Translations under genes and position numbers: made by a program
Notes under the pieces: model-generated
What the model saw: the letters and a program-made list of their open reading frames with translations, nothing else
Database searches by the model: none
What the model was told of the DNA's origin: nothing
In this document: one piece after another, positions 52,753-62,900 of the stretch
Layout: each line of letters begins with the position of its first letter
How positions within the stretch are numbered: the first letter of the stretch is position 1
Assembly (NCBI GenBank): GCA_004321715.1
Contig: SGYN01000005.1
Coordinates: 20,066 to 84,065, forward strand
Source of the DNA: a bacterium
GTDB taxonomy: Bacteria > Fidelibacterota > Marinisomatia > Marinisomatales > TCS55
Direction: 5' to 3'
DNA: 64,000 nucleotides

Positions 52753-55077
52753 TTATTTTACAACAGCCAATGTTCCTTTTTGAATATTACCTGTACTTTC
52801 AGGGTCAAGAGATTCCACAACCCAGAAATAAATACCACTAACGATTCTTCCTGAAAATGTTATTGTACTTTGTCGCCAGGCAGATTCTGCTGATGATTCT
52901 TTTTGGTGTTCTGATTCATAAACTAAGTCACCTGAAACAGAGTAAATTCGTATCATACAATGCTTTGGTAAGTTAATAAATCTAATTTTATACGGATCTG
53001 CAACATCTGGATACATATGAAGGGGATCTTTGAAATCAAGACGATAAGGATTTGGAACAACGCGAATAGCTTCTTTCATTTGATCATAAATTTGTGCAGA
53101 AGGTTGAAATGGAGTTACTGCAATCATATTTTTTTGTTCGGGTGAAACATATCCGCTTTCTAATGACGGAATAGGACCATGATCAACGCCAAATATATCT
53201 ATCCAACTATCATGGCCGGAATCAACAGTTCTCACATTATAATAATAATTATATCCTGCGTAAGACTCTGTATCAATAAAAGTATATTTACTCGTATTTA
53301 AATCATAATAATTTTCGTCTTTTAATTCAATATCAGCGATATGTTCCCAAGGGCCATAATGCCAATCAAAAGATGGCGGCCAGGCTCTATAAACTCGGTA
53401 TCCTATAACATCTTTTGCTTCATCTCCTTGGTAGTCTGGGTCTAAAGCATCATCAGCTTGATCATCCCATGATATAACCATTTGCCCAAGGGAATTATTT
53501 TTAAAATTAATTTTAACATCTGGTGGAGGATCCGGTATATCAAATCCCATATCATAGGCAAATTGTGCTTGTTTGAAGTTCTTTATAATTGAATGCTCTC
53601 CATCTTTAAGCTGATCCTTTGATTCTGGTTTCATAGACCATGTTAATTCATCTTCATTATTCCAGTCTGCACCAGATCCCGCAGCAAATGCGATTACAAT
53701 TTTCCCTTTCTCTCCCGGGTTTAAAGAATAGGGTCCAAAAGCTAAGGAATGAGTAACAAGCATAGACGAGTCTGGATTTTCTGTATTATCATTTTCAGAA
53801 CTACCTATAATCATACGATACATTTCAGGGTCTGTTTGACGTCTATAGGTTGGTTCCTCATAATCTTCTTGATTAGAATCCCCATTTTTCCACCATTTAA
53901 AATTATATGGTTGATCTATAATTCCTGGACTAACATAATTTTGGTCAGGGTCATTAACAAATGGAGGATTTATATCTAAAGGACCAAACCCTATATATTG
54001 ATAACCCATTAGTTGGCCTTCTATTTGCCCTTGAAACTCGTTGTAGTTTGAAAATTGAGCAAAATTAGATGCAAATGGTTGACCAGTATCATCGTAGGAT
54101 GTTCCAATCCAATCATCATCTCTTTGATAACAGAAAATTAAATTACTGTAATCATCAGTGCTTTCCGGGTTATCTGCGGTATAGTTTGATGCTTGTGTAT
54201 ATAACAGCCAATCATCTTGTGCTGACTCACGATTTACTCTCCAGTCACTCCAGCTCATTCCATTGCCCCTTGCCCACTGATGACCACCACTTGAAACACT
54301 AAAACTATTTAAAAATGATATAAATGTATCTGTTAATAGTTTTGTCCCAGTATTTTCAAATATTATTTCTTGAATAATAAAATCATCAAAATCCTGATAG
54401 CTATAAGCATATGCTTTTCTTGTTACTGTTAACCCAAGCTTATTTTCCCACTGCGCCAATATTATTTCTTCGGGGAAATTATCATCAGGGATATAGTCTC
54501 CATGCCGATAATTGTGAATTTCAATTGGTTCATTACCAGTGATATTTGAATGGTAAGGAGAATAATTTGAACGTTCATAATTATCTCCAGTTGAATCACC
54601 AAGTGAAACTTCAGGTTCACTTGCAATAGGGTATCTTTTTGAAGATATATCATTTGTTACATCTCTGGGGCCAGAATAAGAGACTAATGTATCTTCTCCA
54701 TCAGCAATACCAAGGAACCATACACCTACACCTCTTGCATTTTGAGGATTACATACTCTAGAAACATCAAGTATATTAGGAGCTTCAGATAGAACTGCTT
54801 CAATGTCTAGCCAATATTCCATAAAATCTTGAGCACGACCAGCATTCCCAGGATATTCTAACGCAGTTTGATCATGACTTTGATATCGGGGAGTATTTCC
54901 ACCACCTTGTAAACCATTGTTTCTAAATGTTCCCCATAGTTTTGCTCTTGTTAGAAGTCTTGGAGTAAACCCACTAACAGGATCAGCTTGAGAGAAAAGA
55001 TTATTAAATGGTATCAGAAAGATTATTAAAAATAATGTATTAATAAATCGAATATTTATTCTTGGATATTTTAACAT
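52753..55077 (-). CDS. Large secreted protein with T9SS-like C-terminal tail (paralogue A)
   Basis: Protein of 774 residues with a signal peptide (IIFLIPFNNLFSQ), opening GFTPRLLTRAKLWGTFRNNG. It is paralogous along its whole length to the protein at 47.15-49.42 kb; shared stretches include HNYRHGDY/HNYRYHNY, SGIYFWVVESLDP and DPDYxGxEAxDVxGYRVYR. The C-terminus has VVPNPYRLDF and KGTLAVVK, a variant T9SS-type tail. It lies directly downstream of the TonB receptor and four bases upstream of PorV/Q. By position it could be the surface partner of the receptor, in the way SusD partners SusC, but it has no SusD similarity that I can see. Confidence 0.82.
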   Translation of the reverse strand: MLKYPRINIRFINTLFLIIFLIPFNNLFSQADPVSGFTPRLLTRAKLWGTFRNNGLQGGGNTPRYQSHDQTALEYPGNAGRAQDFMEYWLDIEAVLSEAPNILDVSRVCNPQNARGVGVWFLGIADGEDTLVSYSGPRDVTNDISSKRYPIASEPEVSLGDSTGDNYERSNYSPYHSNITGNEPIEIHNYRHGDYIPDDNFPEEIILAQWENKLGLTVTRKAYAYSYQDFDDFIIQEIIFENTGTKLLTDTFISFLNSFSVSSGGHQWARGNGMSWSDWRVNRESAQDDWLLYTQASNYTADNPESTDDYSNLIFCYQRDDDWIGTSYDDTGQPFASNFAQFSNYNEFQGQIEGQLMGYQYIGFGPLDINPPFVNDPDQNYVSPGIIDQPYNFKWWKNGDSNQEDYEEPTYRRQTDPEMYRMIIGSSENDNTENPDSSMLVTHSLAFGPYSLNPGEKGKIVIAFAAGSGADWNNEDELTWSMKPESKDQLKDGEHSIIKNFKQAQFAYDMGFDIPDPPPDVKINFKNNSLGQMVISWDDQADDALDPDYQGDEAKDVIGYRVYRAWPPSFDWHYGPWEHIADIELKDENYYDLNTSKYTFIDTESYAGYNYYYNVRTVDSGHDSWIDIFGVDHGPIPSLESGYVSPEQKNMIAVTPFQPSAQIYDQMKEAIRVVPNPYRLDFKDPLHMYPDVADPYKIRFINLPKHCMIRIYSVSGDLVYESEHQKESSAESAWRQSTITFSGRIVSGIYFWVVESLDPESTGNIQKGTLAVVK

Positions 55078-55087
55078 TTAAATTGAA

Positions 55088-58000
55088 TTAAAATGATGTT
55101 CTTATACCAACTTGAATTTCTCTTGGTGATCCATGATACCTTGAATTAGCATAGAAATCACCATAGTTCTGGTATTGTTTATTATCTGGCCGAGGGGTTT
55201 CCATTCCCCAGCGTATAAACTCTCCAGGACCATATATAGAACTAAAGGTTCCATCTCCTCGAACATCCCGTTGATTAAATAAATTAGATATTTGTATATA
55301 TAATGTTGCTTTAGAATTATCTTTTTGAAAAACTATTTTCTCAAAAGACATATCTGTTCTTGTTGTAAGCGGTCCATTTCGCCATTCGGAAGCACCACCA
55401 ATAGGTGAATATTCAAAAGGATTTCCAGTAGACATGCGATATATAATGTTTGCTGTTATATTACCAAATAAACCCATTGGACCAAATTTATCAGGAGTTG
55501 AAATGAATAATTGAGCCTTGCCATAATTTCTGATATCGGAATCAGGTTTTGGTTCTTCTTCAGTACCACCCCAAAATTGCACATAATGTAAACCCGTATT
55601 TCCAGCTTCAATTACTTCCATACCTAGAGATCGCAAAGAATCAATAAAGGTATTTGCTTTACTAGCATATTGATTGGCAAGGAATACTGGGGCTAGAGGT
55701 CTTGGAGTCTCAGATCCATCATCATTTGTACTATACATCATCCAGAATCTTCCATCAGCAACAAATGCTGAATCAGGTACCCAAAATTGACTTCCTACAC
55801 CAGCTTCTCCTTTTACTGCCCATTGAATATTATAAGCGATATTGAACCCGATATAATTGTTGAAACTTTTCTTTAATGATAATTCAAATCCTTGGATGTC
55901 TTCATGTATTCCATTTCCAGCCATATGAGTAAATTGAAAATCAAACATTTGTTTAGCAGGGTCCCACCAGTTTAACTGAACTGTTCCAGGGCTTGAAACT
56001 TGGTTGCTAGAACTTTTATAAAATGTAGATAGAGCCAATATATAGTCAGAATAAAAATTCCAATCAAAACCTAATTCAAAGCTGATTGTTTTTTCATAGG
56101 TTAACCTGGGGTTACCAAAGAATCCTTCTTCAAGTTTATTATATAATTCAGCATCATCATTAAGATTATTATCATTATAATCTGAATCTCTTGTCCCATC
56201 ATTTATCCATCTTTCACCATACATTGTATAAAAACTTGCTAGTTGATAAATATGCCCATAGAAAAAATGAATCATAGATCTATCAGTTATTGGATGTGCC
56301 ACTCCGATTCTTGGGCTCCAGGCAGTGATAGGTTTTGTTTTTTCCAGCAATCCAAACGATTCTAAAGAGTCATAGTTGAATCGTGTAAAGGTATCAAAAA
56401 AATAATCAGATGCAGCCATGGCTGTTGTCAGTGGATGTTTTACTGATGGGTCAAAATGATCCATTCGGATACCTGCATTTAAAACAAGGCCTTTATACTC
56501 CATTTTATCTTGAATATACCAAGCAAACTGCTTTGGCCGGACGGGGTCTCCTGTACGATGATGATGGCCAATATAGTGTAATTCACGTTTATTTAGTTCA
56601 TCAGAATAATTACGAGCCCAAACACTATAGTCGATGTAGTCTATTCCTGTTTTAAGAAGATTGTTCTTATTAAACTGGGTAGTGAAATCAAACTTTACTT
56701 GAAAACGGTTTCGCGAACCTTCATTAAAAGCATACACATCCCTAGGTAGATTGAACCAATTATCTTCATCTTTTCTTATTTCCATTGTTGAATCAGGGGT
56801 GTTTTCAGGAGTTTGTGAATTAAGGCTTTTGGAAACTCTTAATTCATAGAATGTTCTTTCTGATAGCATATGACTAATTGCCATATAATTCATCTGATCA
56901 TTATTAACTATTCTTCCTGAGGAGGAACTCTCCATTGGTAAGAAAATATTCTTTCCATCATCGTCCATTCCTTTAATTCCGCCCACATCTGCTATGGAAT
57001 GAAAATTCCAACTTTCAGAATAAACTCCACCAAATTTTATTGCAATCTTTGGATGAAGATTTAAAGACAATTTCCATGTACCTTCAAAATTTGTGGGAGA
57101 ATAGGATGAAGGACTAATATTGTTAATTCCATTTTTATTTGTTCGGCCGCCAAGAAAGAAAGAAACCCCATTCATTAATGGTCCGGAAATATTTCCTTGT
57201 AGTGAGTACCCAGCAAAGTTTGTATAATCAATTCTTTTATGTGCAAGCGCACCTGTTTTACTATCTACTTCATTTACCCATTCTGGGTTATCCCATTGCA
57301 TTTTTCCCTGGTGGATTGCCGCATCATAAAAGTTTGGTCCCCAATGATTTGCTCCTCCAAATTCATTGCTATACTCAAAATTCCCATGGAAAGAATCTGT
57401 ACCTTCTTTTGTCACTATATTAATTATTCCTGCTTGAGCATTTCCATACTCAGCGCTAAGTCCACCAGTTATAATAGAAATTGATTCAATATCATATTTT
57501 CCTACACCTGTAAAATTATTTAAAGTTAATCCATCATTACTTGTCATCTTTACCCCATCAACATAATACACTACATCAGCTGCAATAGAATTCATATCTC
57601 CACCACGAATCATACCTTTTCCATTTACATCCATGCCAGGTTCTAATGAAATCAGATCAGCAACAGATTTAACCATTACAGATCTTTCAATATCATCTGA
57701 AGTAACAATATATTCACTGAAGGTTCGATCAACTTCCACTTTTGGTTTTTCAGCAGTTACCTTTACCTCATCCATTCCAATAGCTTCTTCATATAAAGAA
57801 AAGTTAACTCGTGTAGTTCTATCGGAGTTCACAATTACTGATGTTTTTGTTATACTTTTGAAACCAATCATCTGAGAAGTAAGACTATAGTTTCCTGGAG
57901 CAATATTTAATATAATATAGAATCCGTTTTCATCAGCAGCGGCACCTCGATTGGTGCCTAATATCATAACATTTGATCCAGGTAAAGGTTGACCATTTTG

Positions 58001-58102
58001 GTCGGTAATTGTGCCTTGTATTTTACCTGTTATTCCAGCAAAGGATATGGAATATCCAAAAACAAGTATTAAGGCTAAACAATTTTTGATCATTCTTGCC
58101 AT
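55088..58102 (-). CDS. TonB-dependent receptor leading the lipid-enzyme operon
   Basis: Outer-membrane receptor of 1004 residues. After the signal peptide (LALILVFGYSISFA) comes a carboxypeptidase-regulatory-like domain (about 28-105, GTITDQNGQPLPGSNVMILG), then a plug (about 120-230, with VADLISLEPGMDVNGKGMIRG and GGLSAEYGNAQAGIINIVTK) and a barrel ending REIQVGIRTSF. I start at the ATG at 58102, since the longer frame begins inside the preceding terminator hairpin. It is the first gene of a six-gene tight operon with paralogue A, PorV/Q, GDPD, ceramidase-like protein and paralogue B. The ligand is unknown; the company of GDPD and ceramidase-like enzymes suggests a polar lipid or its breakdown product. 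Confidence 0.92.
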   Translation of the reverse strand: MARMIKNCLALILVFGYSISFAGITGKIQGTITDQNGQPLPGSNVMILGTNRGAAADENGFYIILNIAPGNYSLTSQMIGFKSITKTSVIVNSDRTTRVNFSLYEEAIGMDEVKVTAEKPKVEVDRTFSEYIVTSDDIERSVMVKSVADLISLEPGMDVNGKGMIRGGDMNSIAADVVYYVDGVKMTSNDGLTLNNFTGVGKYDIESISIITGGLSAEYGNAQAGIINIVTKEGTDSFHGNFEYSNEFGGANHWGPNFYDAAIHQGKMQWDNPEWVNEVDSKTGALAHKRIDYTNFAGYSLQGNISGPLMNGVSFFLGGRTNKNGINNISPSSYSPTNFEGTWKLSLNLHPKIAIKFGGVYSESWNFHSIADVGGIKGMDDDGKNIFLPMESSSSGRIVNNDQMNYMAISHMLSERTFYELRVSKSLNSQTPENTPDSTMEIRKDEDNWFNLPRDVYAFNEGSRNRFQVKFDFTTQFNKNNLLKTGIDYIDYSVWARNYSDELNKRELHYIGHHHRTGDPVRPKQFAWYIQDKMEYKGLVLNAGIRMDHFDPSVKHPLTTAMAASDYFFDTFTRFNYDSLESFGLLEKTKPITAWSPRIGVAHPITDRSMIHFFYGHIYQLASFYTMYGERWINDGTRDSDYNDNNLNDDAELYNKLEEGFFGNPRLTYEKTISFELGFDWNFYSDYILALSTFYKSSSNQVSSPGTVQLNWWDPAKQMFDFQFTHMAGNGIHEDIQGFELSLKKSFNNYIGFNIAYNIQWAVKGEAGVGSQFWVPDSAFVADGRFWMMYSTNDDGSETPRPLAPVFLANQYASKANTFIDSLRSLGMEVIEAGNTGLHYVQFWGGTEEEPKPDSDIRNYGKAQLFISTPDKFGPMGLFGNITANIIYRMSTGNPFEYSPIGGASEWRNGPLTTRTDMSFEKIVFQKDNSKATLYIQISNLFNQRDVRGDGTFSSIYGPGEFIRWGMETPRPDNKQYQNYGDFYANSRYHGSPREIQVGIRTSF

Positions 58103-58121
58103 TATTTTTCTTGTTAAGTAG

Positions 58122-58157
58122 AAAAAAAGACCGCCAGTTTCCTGGCGGTCTTTTAAC
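58122..58157 (-). terminator. Intrinsic terminator between the T9SS protein gene and the TonB receptor operon
   Basis: Perfect nine-base-pair stem GACCGCCAG / CTGGCGGTC with a four-base loop, A-run on one side and T-run on the other, so it can work in both directions. On the minus strand it ends the T9SS protein gene, so the receptor operon should have its own promoter or depend on read-through. Confidence 0.92.
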
Positions 58158-58162
58158 AAGAT

Positions 58163-59146
58163 TTACTTAACCAGTAATAATTTCTTTGTTTGAGAAAAAT
58201 TAGCTGATTCAAGTTGATAGAAATAAACACCTGTTGGCATGTTAGATGCATTCCAACTAACTGTATGTCCACCAGCTTGCATTACGCCATTAACTAGAGT
58301 AGCAACCTCTTCACCCATTACATTGAATACGGTTAGCTTTGTACTCGCTGTTTCAGGAATATTAAATCGAATATTCGTAGTAGGGTTGAATGGGTTCGGA
58401 TAGTTTTGACCCAGTACAAATCTAGTTGCAATTGGAGCTTCATCAGAAATTGTTAAACCGTCTGGTCTTTCATTGTACCATATTTCATCTATTTGAACGG
58501 AAGATGAATCATCATCTGTAACACCTACTAAAATAAAAGTAGGGGCCTCAGTTGTTGTCAATGCTTCATAAGAATATGTAGCTGTATCTGGCATAGCTTC
58601 ACCATCTGCCCAAGCCGTTATACTAACATTTTGATCCACTACAATAATCTTTTGCCAGTGCCATGCGCCATAAGTGACTGCAGCATTTGGAACAACGTTT
58701 GATACATTAGTTTGAAACCAAAAATCTCCAATGGCACCGCCTGCAGTAGATGCAACCGTATGCACTGCTAGATTAGAGAGGAATTCAGGATCAACTTTTA
58801 CACAAACATGAAATTGATCATTTTGTGATGGTGTTCCAGTTGTCATCCAACGCAATTTAACATATATCTCAGCTGCGGAAGGGGTGATCTCAGCTTCAGG
58901 ATCGGTGCTTTGGTCAATTTGTAACCAACTAGTGGTGTTTCCAAATGGATCCTCCGCTCCAACCAATGTTAAATAACCATCCGCAACACTGGCTACTCCC
59001 CAGCCCCACCAATTCCAGGTCATATCACTTTCTAGTGTTAGAGCGGCAGATGGTTCTGCTGCAGTTTCAAAAGTCTCAGACCATCCAGCATATACATTGG
59101 TAATGCTTAAGACAGTAACCAAGCAAGCTATTATCATTTTTTTCAT
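58163..59146 (-). CDS. Secreted LamG/concanavalin-like protein with T9SS sorting signal
   Basis: Protein of 327 residues with a signal peptide (MKKMIIACLVTVLSITNVYA). The mature domain (about 20-240) is beta-rich and Trp/Thr-rich with WNWWGWGVAS, AWHWQKIIVV and VQIDEIWYNE, like a concanavalin-type jelly roll. A canonical T9SS type A domain follows (LGQNYPNPFNPTTNIRFNIP; tail KKLLLVK). Likely a surface carbohydrate-binding or structural protein with no catalytic residues visible. It has a good AAGGAGT ribosome-binding site and its own terminator, so it may be well expressed. Confidence 0.88.
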   Translation of the reverse strand: MKKMIIACLVTVLSITNVYAGWSETFETAAEPSAALTLESDMTWNWWGWGVASVADGYLTLVGAEDPFGNTTSWLQIDQSTDPEAEITPSAAEIYVKLRWMTTGTPSQNDQFHVCVKVDPEFLSNLAVHTVASTAGGAIGDFWFQTNVSNVVPNAAVTYGAWHWQKIIVVDQNVSITAWADGEAMPDTATYSYEALTTTEAPTFILVGVTDDDSSSVQIDEIWYNERPDGLTISDEAPIATRFVLGQNYPNPFNPTTNIRFNIPETASTKLTVFNVMGEEVATLVNGVMQAGGHTVSWNASNMPTGVYFYQLESANFSQTKKLLLVK

Positions 59147-59176
59147 GAACTTGTACTCCTTAGGTTGTTTATTTGA

Positions 59177-59896
59177 CTAGTAATTATAATTAAATCCTAA
59201 ACCAATTGTCAAGAACTGTAAAGGCATGACTTTATTTATGCCCCAATCTTCAAATGGACGCAAATAACCAATTGCAGCATTGTAATTGATATCAATAATC
59301 AATTTTAAATTCTTATTTAATATAGTTTCAAATCCAGCTCCAACATTTGCACCCCACGCATAACGTTTATCTGCAATAGGCGAAAGCTGAAATTCTGTAT
59401 CCAATGGTCTTTTTGATTGACCAGGATAAATCAACCCACTAACCTTATGATTATAATAATATAGACCTAACCCAAATGAGGAGAATGGGCTAAGTTGTTT
59501 TTTTCCAATTGATCGAGCTTTATCAGGAAAATAGATTCGTGATTTAATTATAAAGTCAATCCAATCCATATTTGCATTAGCATCTGGGCTTTTATAATTC
59601 GTACGATCTACCACCCAATGAAACTCTCTATCTGATAGAGAATTATCACTATATAATTGATAATGACATTCAATAATAGTTTTCTTGTTTTCACTATTTT
59701 CTATGATGTATTGTAACCCAATAATAGGTGCACTGCTATACCAGTTATTTAATCCCAATACAGGAATACCTGCACCTGTTACAATGCTAAAAGATTGTTG
59801 AGCTAGTATTGATTGGAGTAGAAATAAATTAGATAATAAGAGTATACGTATGACGGTGAATATATTACAAAAAATGGCTTTATTTATAAATCTCAA
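59177..59896 (-). CDS. Outer-membrane beta-barrel-like protein of unknown function
   Basis: Protein of 239 residues with a long N-terminal hydrophobic region ending near LLQSILAQQSF, then alternating-strand sequence with many aromatic residues (SSFGLGLYYYNHKV, WGANVGAGFETILN) and a final strand FLTIGLGFNYNY. This is the look of a small eight- to ten-stranded outer-membrane barrel. Family not recognised. It lies 30 bases upstream of the T9SS LamG-like gene and downstream of the giant Ig-repeat gene. Confidence 0.75.
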   Translation of the reverse strand: MRFINKAIFCNIFTVIRILLLSNLFLLQSILAQQSFSIVTGAGIPVLGLNNWYSSAPIIGLQYIIENSENKKTIIECHYQLYSDNSLSDREFHWVVDRTNYKSPDANANMDWIDFIIKSRIYFPDKARSIGKKQLSPFSSFGLGLYYYNHKVSGLIYPGQSKRPLDTEFQLSPIADKRYAWGANVGAGFETILNKNLKLIIDINYNAAIGYLRPFEDWGINKVMPLQFLTIGLGFNYNY

Positions 59897-59987
59897 ACGA
59901 TACCCTATACATTTAGAATACTTTAATGTAAAAACTTATGATTGAATAATCAAGATAAGGTAATTTTTATGTTTTCCATTTGAATTC

Positions 59988-62900
59988 TTATTTTAGTAGA
60001 ATCATTTTTTTGGTTAATATTCTTTTTCCAGTTGATAGTTTGATAAAATATAAACCCGAAGCAATATTTCTTCCATTCCAGTTTTGCTGATAAAATCCAT
60101 TTTCATGTTCATGTGAAACTAAGGACTCAACTAAGCGACCTTTAATATCAAAAATATCAATGTTTACGAATGATTTTTCTGGTACTCCATATGATATAGT
60201 AGTCCTGTGATTAAATGGATTGGGGTAGTTTTGTTTTAAGATATAATCTGTTGGAATTAATAATTGTATTTTTTGCAAGCCTGAAGCGATGACTGTTTTA
60301 CTCTTATCAAAAAATTTATATATCACCGTTGCATCCGTAGGCTCATCAACTGAAGCATTAATTTTTATAATACGTTTTATATCATCAGGTTTTAACATAC
60401 CAAACTCTAATAGTATTTCCCCATTCTCGTTTGAGTTTTTTAATAGAGTAAGATTTTGAGGACCAAAAGAAGTATGATTAAGATGTACATTTCCTTTTCC
60501 AGGATCATATTTAATATATAACTGTCCTGAAATAGCTTCTGTCGGAATTTCTTCAGTAAAGTCATTCCAATCGAGCGGTGAACCAATATGTAAAACATCT
60601 AATGGCTCAAAACCAAATTTATTAATAGACCAAGACCACATTCTGATAAAAGTCATCCCATCATCTAAATCATATTGATGATCAAGATATGGTACAAAGT
60701 GAGGTAGTTGTCCAGTTGTTGGGCCCAAACCATTAAAAATTGCTTCAGAGTCTGCAAGCCAAAATGTTACAAAACGTGTTAAGTCTTCAATATCGATTCT
60801 TCCTGATGTATCATAATCACCCAATGCTGGAGTATAAAATTCGTAACTAAAATCCACAGCTTCTAATCCTGCGCTATCTGTTAATCCTTTTATTGTAATG
60901 GTAATAGTATCTAAGCTTGCCATAGGTTTGTTTAAGGTTAGTTGAAATTCATTTGCATTAGAGGATTCAGTCGTATCCCATGATAATGAATTATAGTGTC
61001 TTGCAGAAATGGTATAGTCGAATGATTGCACTGGTTCAGAAAAAGTAATGTTGATTGGTTGATCAGTGCTAGAGCTTATGGATGAACCATGTGGGATAGA
61101 TATTGAACTCACTGTAGGAACAAGTTGATCTGATAGTTTTAAAGTATCGGTAACTTGTTCTGCGCGAAGGCTATTGCCCGCTAAATCAAATACGGAATTG
61201 CCATTGGTTGCACGTAAATATAATTGTTCATGACCACTTGGTGCTGCATCAAAAGATAAATAGCATCTTAATATTTTTTCTCCCCCTACAACTGGGAATT
61301 GATTTTCATTTGTAATCAAATCCACACTAGCGCTAGAAGCATTCCCATTATTTTGTATAAATACAATTTCAAAATCATTTGGATCTACTGGGTTCGTGAC
61401 TTCATAAGTTCCATACACTCCTTCTGTAAGTGAAAATTCAACATACGAATTATCAACAGCAATTACTGCGCTCTCTGAAACAATTATTGGAGGCAATCTA
61501 TCTGGTAATGACACCCTCGCACTTATTGTATTTATGGGCATTTGATTATTTTTAGGATCATAAATTGGGTAAGCAGGGCCTGCAGGACTTATTGTCATTT
61601 CTTCAATGCCACTTGGTAATAGATCAGTTACAAAACCAATTCTAACAATTTTTTCACCGCCCAGTAGAGGGTCTTGGTCATCATTTGTAATATTTACTAT
61701 GGTTGCTTCAGAAGCATTCCCATTATTGGTATAAACAGTAGCTTGAAAATGATTTGTGCCTATAGCTCCAGTGGCACCTACAGCATTATACATTTCTTCA
61801 CTTGATGTGATAGTAACAATACTATCGGCAATAATATTGACTTCGTTGATTGTAGGAACTAATCGATCAATCAATGTAAGGTTAACAGTGCATTCTGAAA
61901 CAGATAGTCTATTTCCAAGGGAGTTACAAATAGCATATGCATTTGCAGGCGTTATTTGAATTGTTTCCACTCCGCTTGGTGGTGGAGAACTAATATTTAA
62001 TGTTGCTCTTATTGTGCTTTCATTACCGGATAATGGAGAACCATTTGTTTTTGTTAATGAACTAATGACAGCATCATTTGCATTTCCATTATTTTGATTG
62101 AAACTAATATCAAAGTCTGTAACCTCTACTCCACTCGATGTATCACTTGCGCTAAATACGCCTTCACTAAATTCTAATTCCACATATATATTATTGTTCT
62201 CTAAGGAATTTCCAGTTAAGCGAGGATAAGGGTTTAACGTGATATCACTCGTACTGTTGTTTGGAAAAGCTAGAGGATTTCCACCGCCATCAAAAATTGC
62301 TTCATTTCCATTTGTTATAATGGTAAATGTTTCTTCGCCACTTGGAGTTCCATCAACAGTTAAATATACCCAAATACTATCTTCACCACCTAATAATGGA
62401 CCTGATGGGCCAGGACGTTGTAAATCGACCATTACCACACCAGTTGCATTTCCACCATTATCAGAAAAATCTAAAGAGAAATCCGATAACTCAAGTGATC
62501 CTGTCCCATCATCATTTGTGTATACGCTTTCAGAAAAAGATAGAATAATAAATGCATTACTAGGGCTAATAGAGCTGGAAGCTGTATTAATAACAGGTGG
62601 CGAAATATCTTGGACTGTATAATTGGCATCATAATTCTCTATCTGATTATTTGCTAAGTCTTCAATACCGTTTGAAAGTGTAATTCTAAGTTCTCTCATT
62701 TCCATTAAGGCTGAGCTTGGTATTATCGTTATAACATTATTATCAATACTTGCAGAAAAAGTAATTGTTCCCTCATCTCCATCTGTATACGCAATTGAAA
62801 TAAAATTATTTAAATCTACATTTGTAATGGTTGAATCATTTAATAATCGAATTGGCTCAGATGCAGTTATTGTAAATTGTTCATTTGGTACAATTAAACC

